14,917 bases of DNA, taken from contig JAHHMJ010000099.1 in NCBI GenBank assembly GCA_018678395.1, forward strand, positions 1 through 14,917, given 5' to 3'. This document shows positions 14,730 to 14,917 of the stretch, piece after piece (within the stretch, counting starts at the first letter, position 1; each line of letters starts with the position of its first letter). The DNA comes from Gemmatimonadota bacterium (GTDB lineage: Bacteria > Gemmatimonadota > Gemmatimonadetes > Longimicrobiales > Gaopeijiaceae). Below the pieces are notes generated by a model. That model made no database searches. It saw nothing but the letters and a program-made list of their open reading frames with translations, and was not told where the DNA came from. A program made the translations under genes and the position numbers.

Positions 14730-14917
14730 TCAGAGCTCCGGAATCCGGAGCACCTGGCCAGGATAGATCTTGTCGGGATCTTCGAGCATTGGCTTGTTGG
14801 CCTCGAAGATGACCGGGTACTTCATGGCGTCGCCGTAGTGCTCCTTGGCGATCTTGCTCAAGGAATCACCCGACTGGACCGTATAGAACCTGGCCTCGGG
14901 CGCTGCCTCCTCTACGG
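14730..14917 (-). CDS. LysM domain protein, C-terminal end (5' part beyond window)
   Basis: Sixty-one residues are visible up to a TGA at 14730-14732; the frame is open at the window edge, with the first full codon at 14915. Residues 10-60 of the visible part form one complete LysM domain: [20 protein letters not shown], then [29 protein letters not shown], ending directly at the C-terminus. LysM binds N-acetylglucosamine-containing glycans such as peptidoglycan. The form with [14 protein letters not shown] and DPDKIYPGQ resembles the C-terminal LysM of YgaU/LysM-BON-type proteins, but the N-terminal part is outside the window, so the full architecture is unknown. Read convergent to the barrel gene. 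The domain call is certain. Confidence 0.93.
   Translation of the reverse strand, partial: VEEAAPEARFYTVQSGDSLSKIAKEHYGDAMKYPVIFEANKPMLEDPDKIYPGQVLRIPEL

Noticed and set aside
1..14917. CRISPR arrays, tRNA or rRNA genes, insertion sequences, prophage or defence genes
   Set aside because: No repeat-spacer pattern, cloverleaf, terminal inverted repeats with transposase, or phage-type genes were seen. Base composition is even across the window, so there is no sign of a recent mobile insertion.

Overview
This is a high-GC, gene-dense bacterial window. Nearly every third codon position is G or C, and long open frames appear on the antisense strand of most genes. Most neighbouring genes on the same strand overlap by four bases (ATGA or GTGA). 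The signal peptides (Tat and Sec), a C-terminal outer-membrane-type beta-barrel and a LysM protein point to a diderm bacterium. The gene mix (TgpA-like transglutaminase, NatAB-like ABC exporter, YpdA-like reductase, AbrB-type protein) would fit Gemmatimonadota or a similar high-GC environmental phylum. That placement is inference; no rRNA or tRNA is present to settle it.

Layout. (1) Positions 1-4372, plus strand: the end of a DUF58 protein, a TgpA-like membrane transglutaminase, a DUF432-like protein and a small MscS channel, all chained by 4-base overlaps. (2) 4388-4696, plus: a small unrecognised acidic protein that appears to have its own promoter and a leaderless start. (3) 4766-6984, minus: a NatA/NatB-like ABC exporter (ATPase then permease, overlapping). 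(4) 7144-7335, plus: a 63-residue SpoVT/AbrB-fold protein divergent from the ABC pair. (5) 7355-12978, minus: a five-gene chain read as Nramp homologue, 88-residue helical protein, Tat-exported D-aminoacylase-type amidohydrolase, LuxE-like acyl-protein synthetase and LuxC-like acyl-CoA reductase. Every junction overlaps by four bases. (6) 13060-14681, plus: a YpdA-like flavoprotein reductase overlapping a beta-barrel protein. (7) 14730-14917, minus: the C-terminal LysM domain of a gene running off the window.

The most interesting unit is region 5. It combines a luciferase-free fatty-acid-reductase pair (LuxE plus LuxC) with an exported N-acyl-amino-acid deacylase and an Nramp-fold transporter whose classical metal-binding residues are replaced. 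The sequence shows tight co-expression. A shared pathway, for example deacylase-released fatty acid reduced to aldehyde, is inference. Other points worth checking are two starts with a TANNNT box exactly six bases upstream of ATG (probable leaderless transcripts) and GC-rich hairpins at all three convergent gene junctions.
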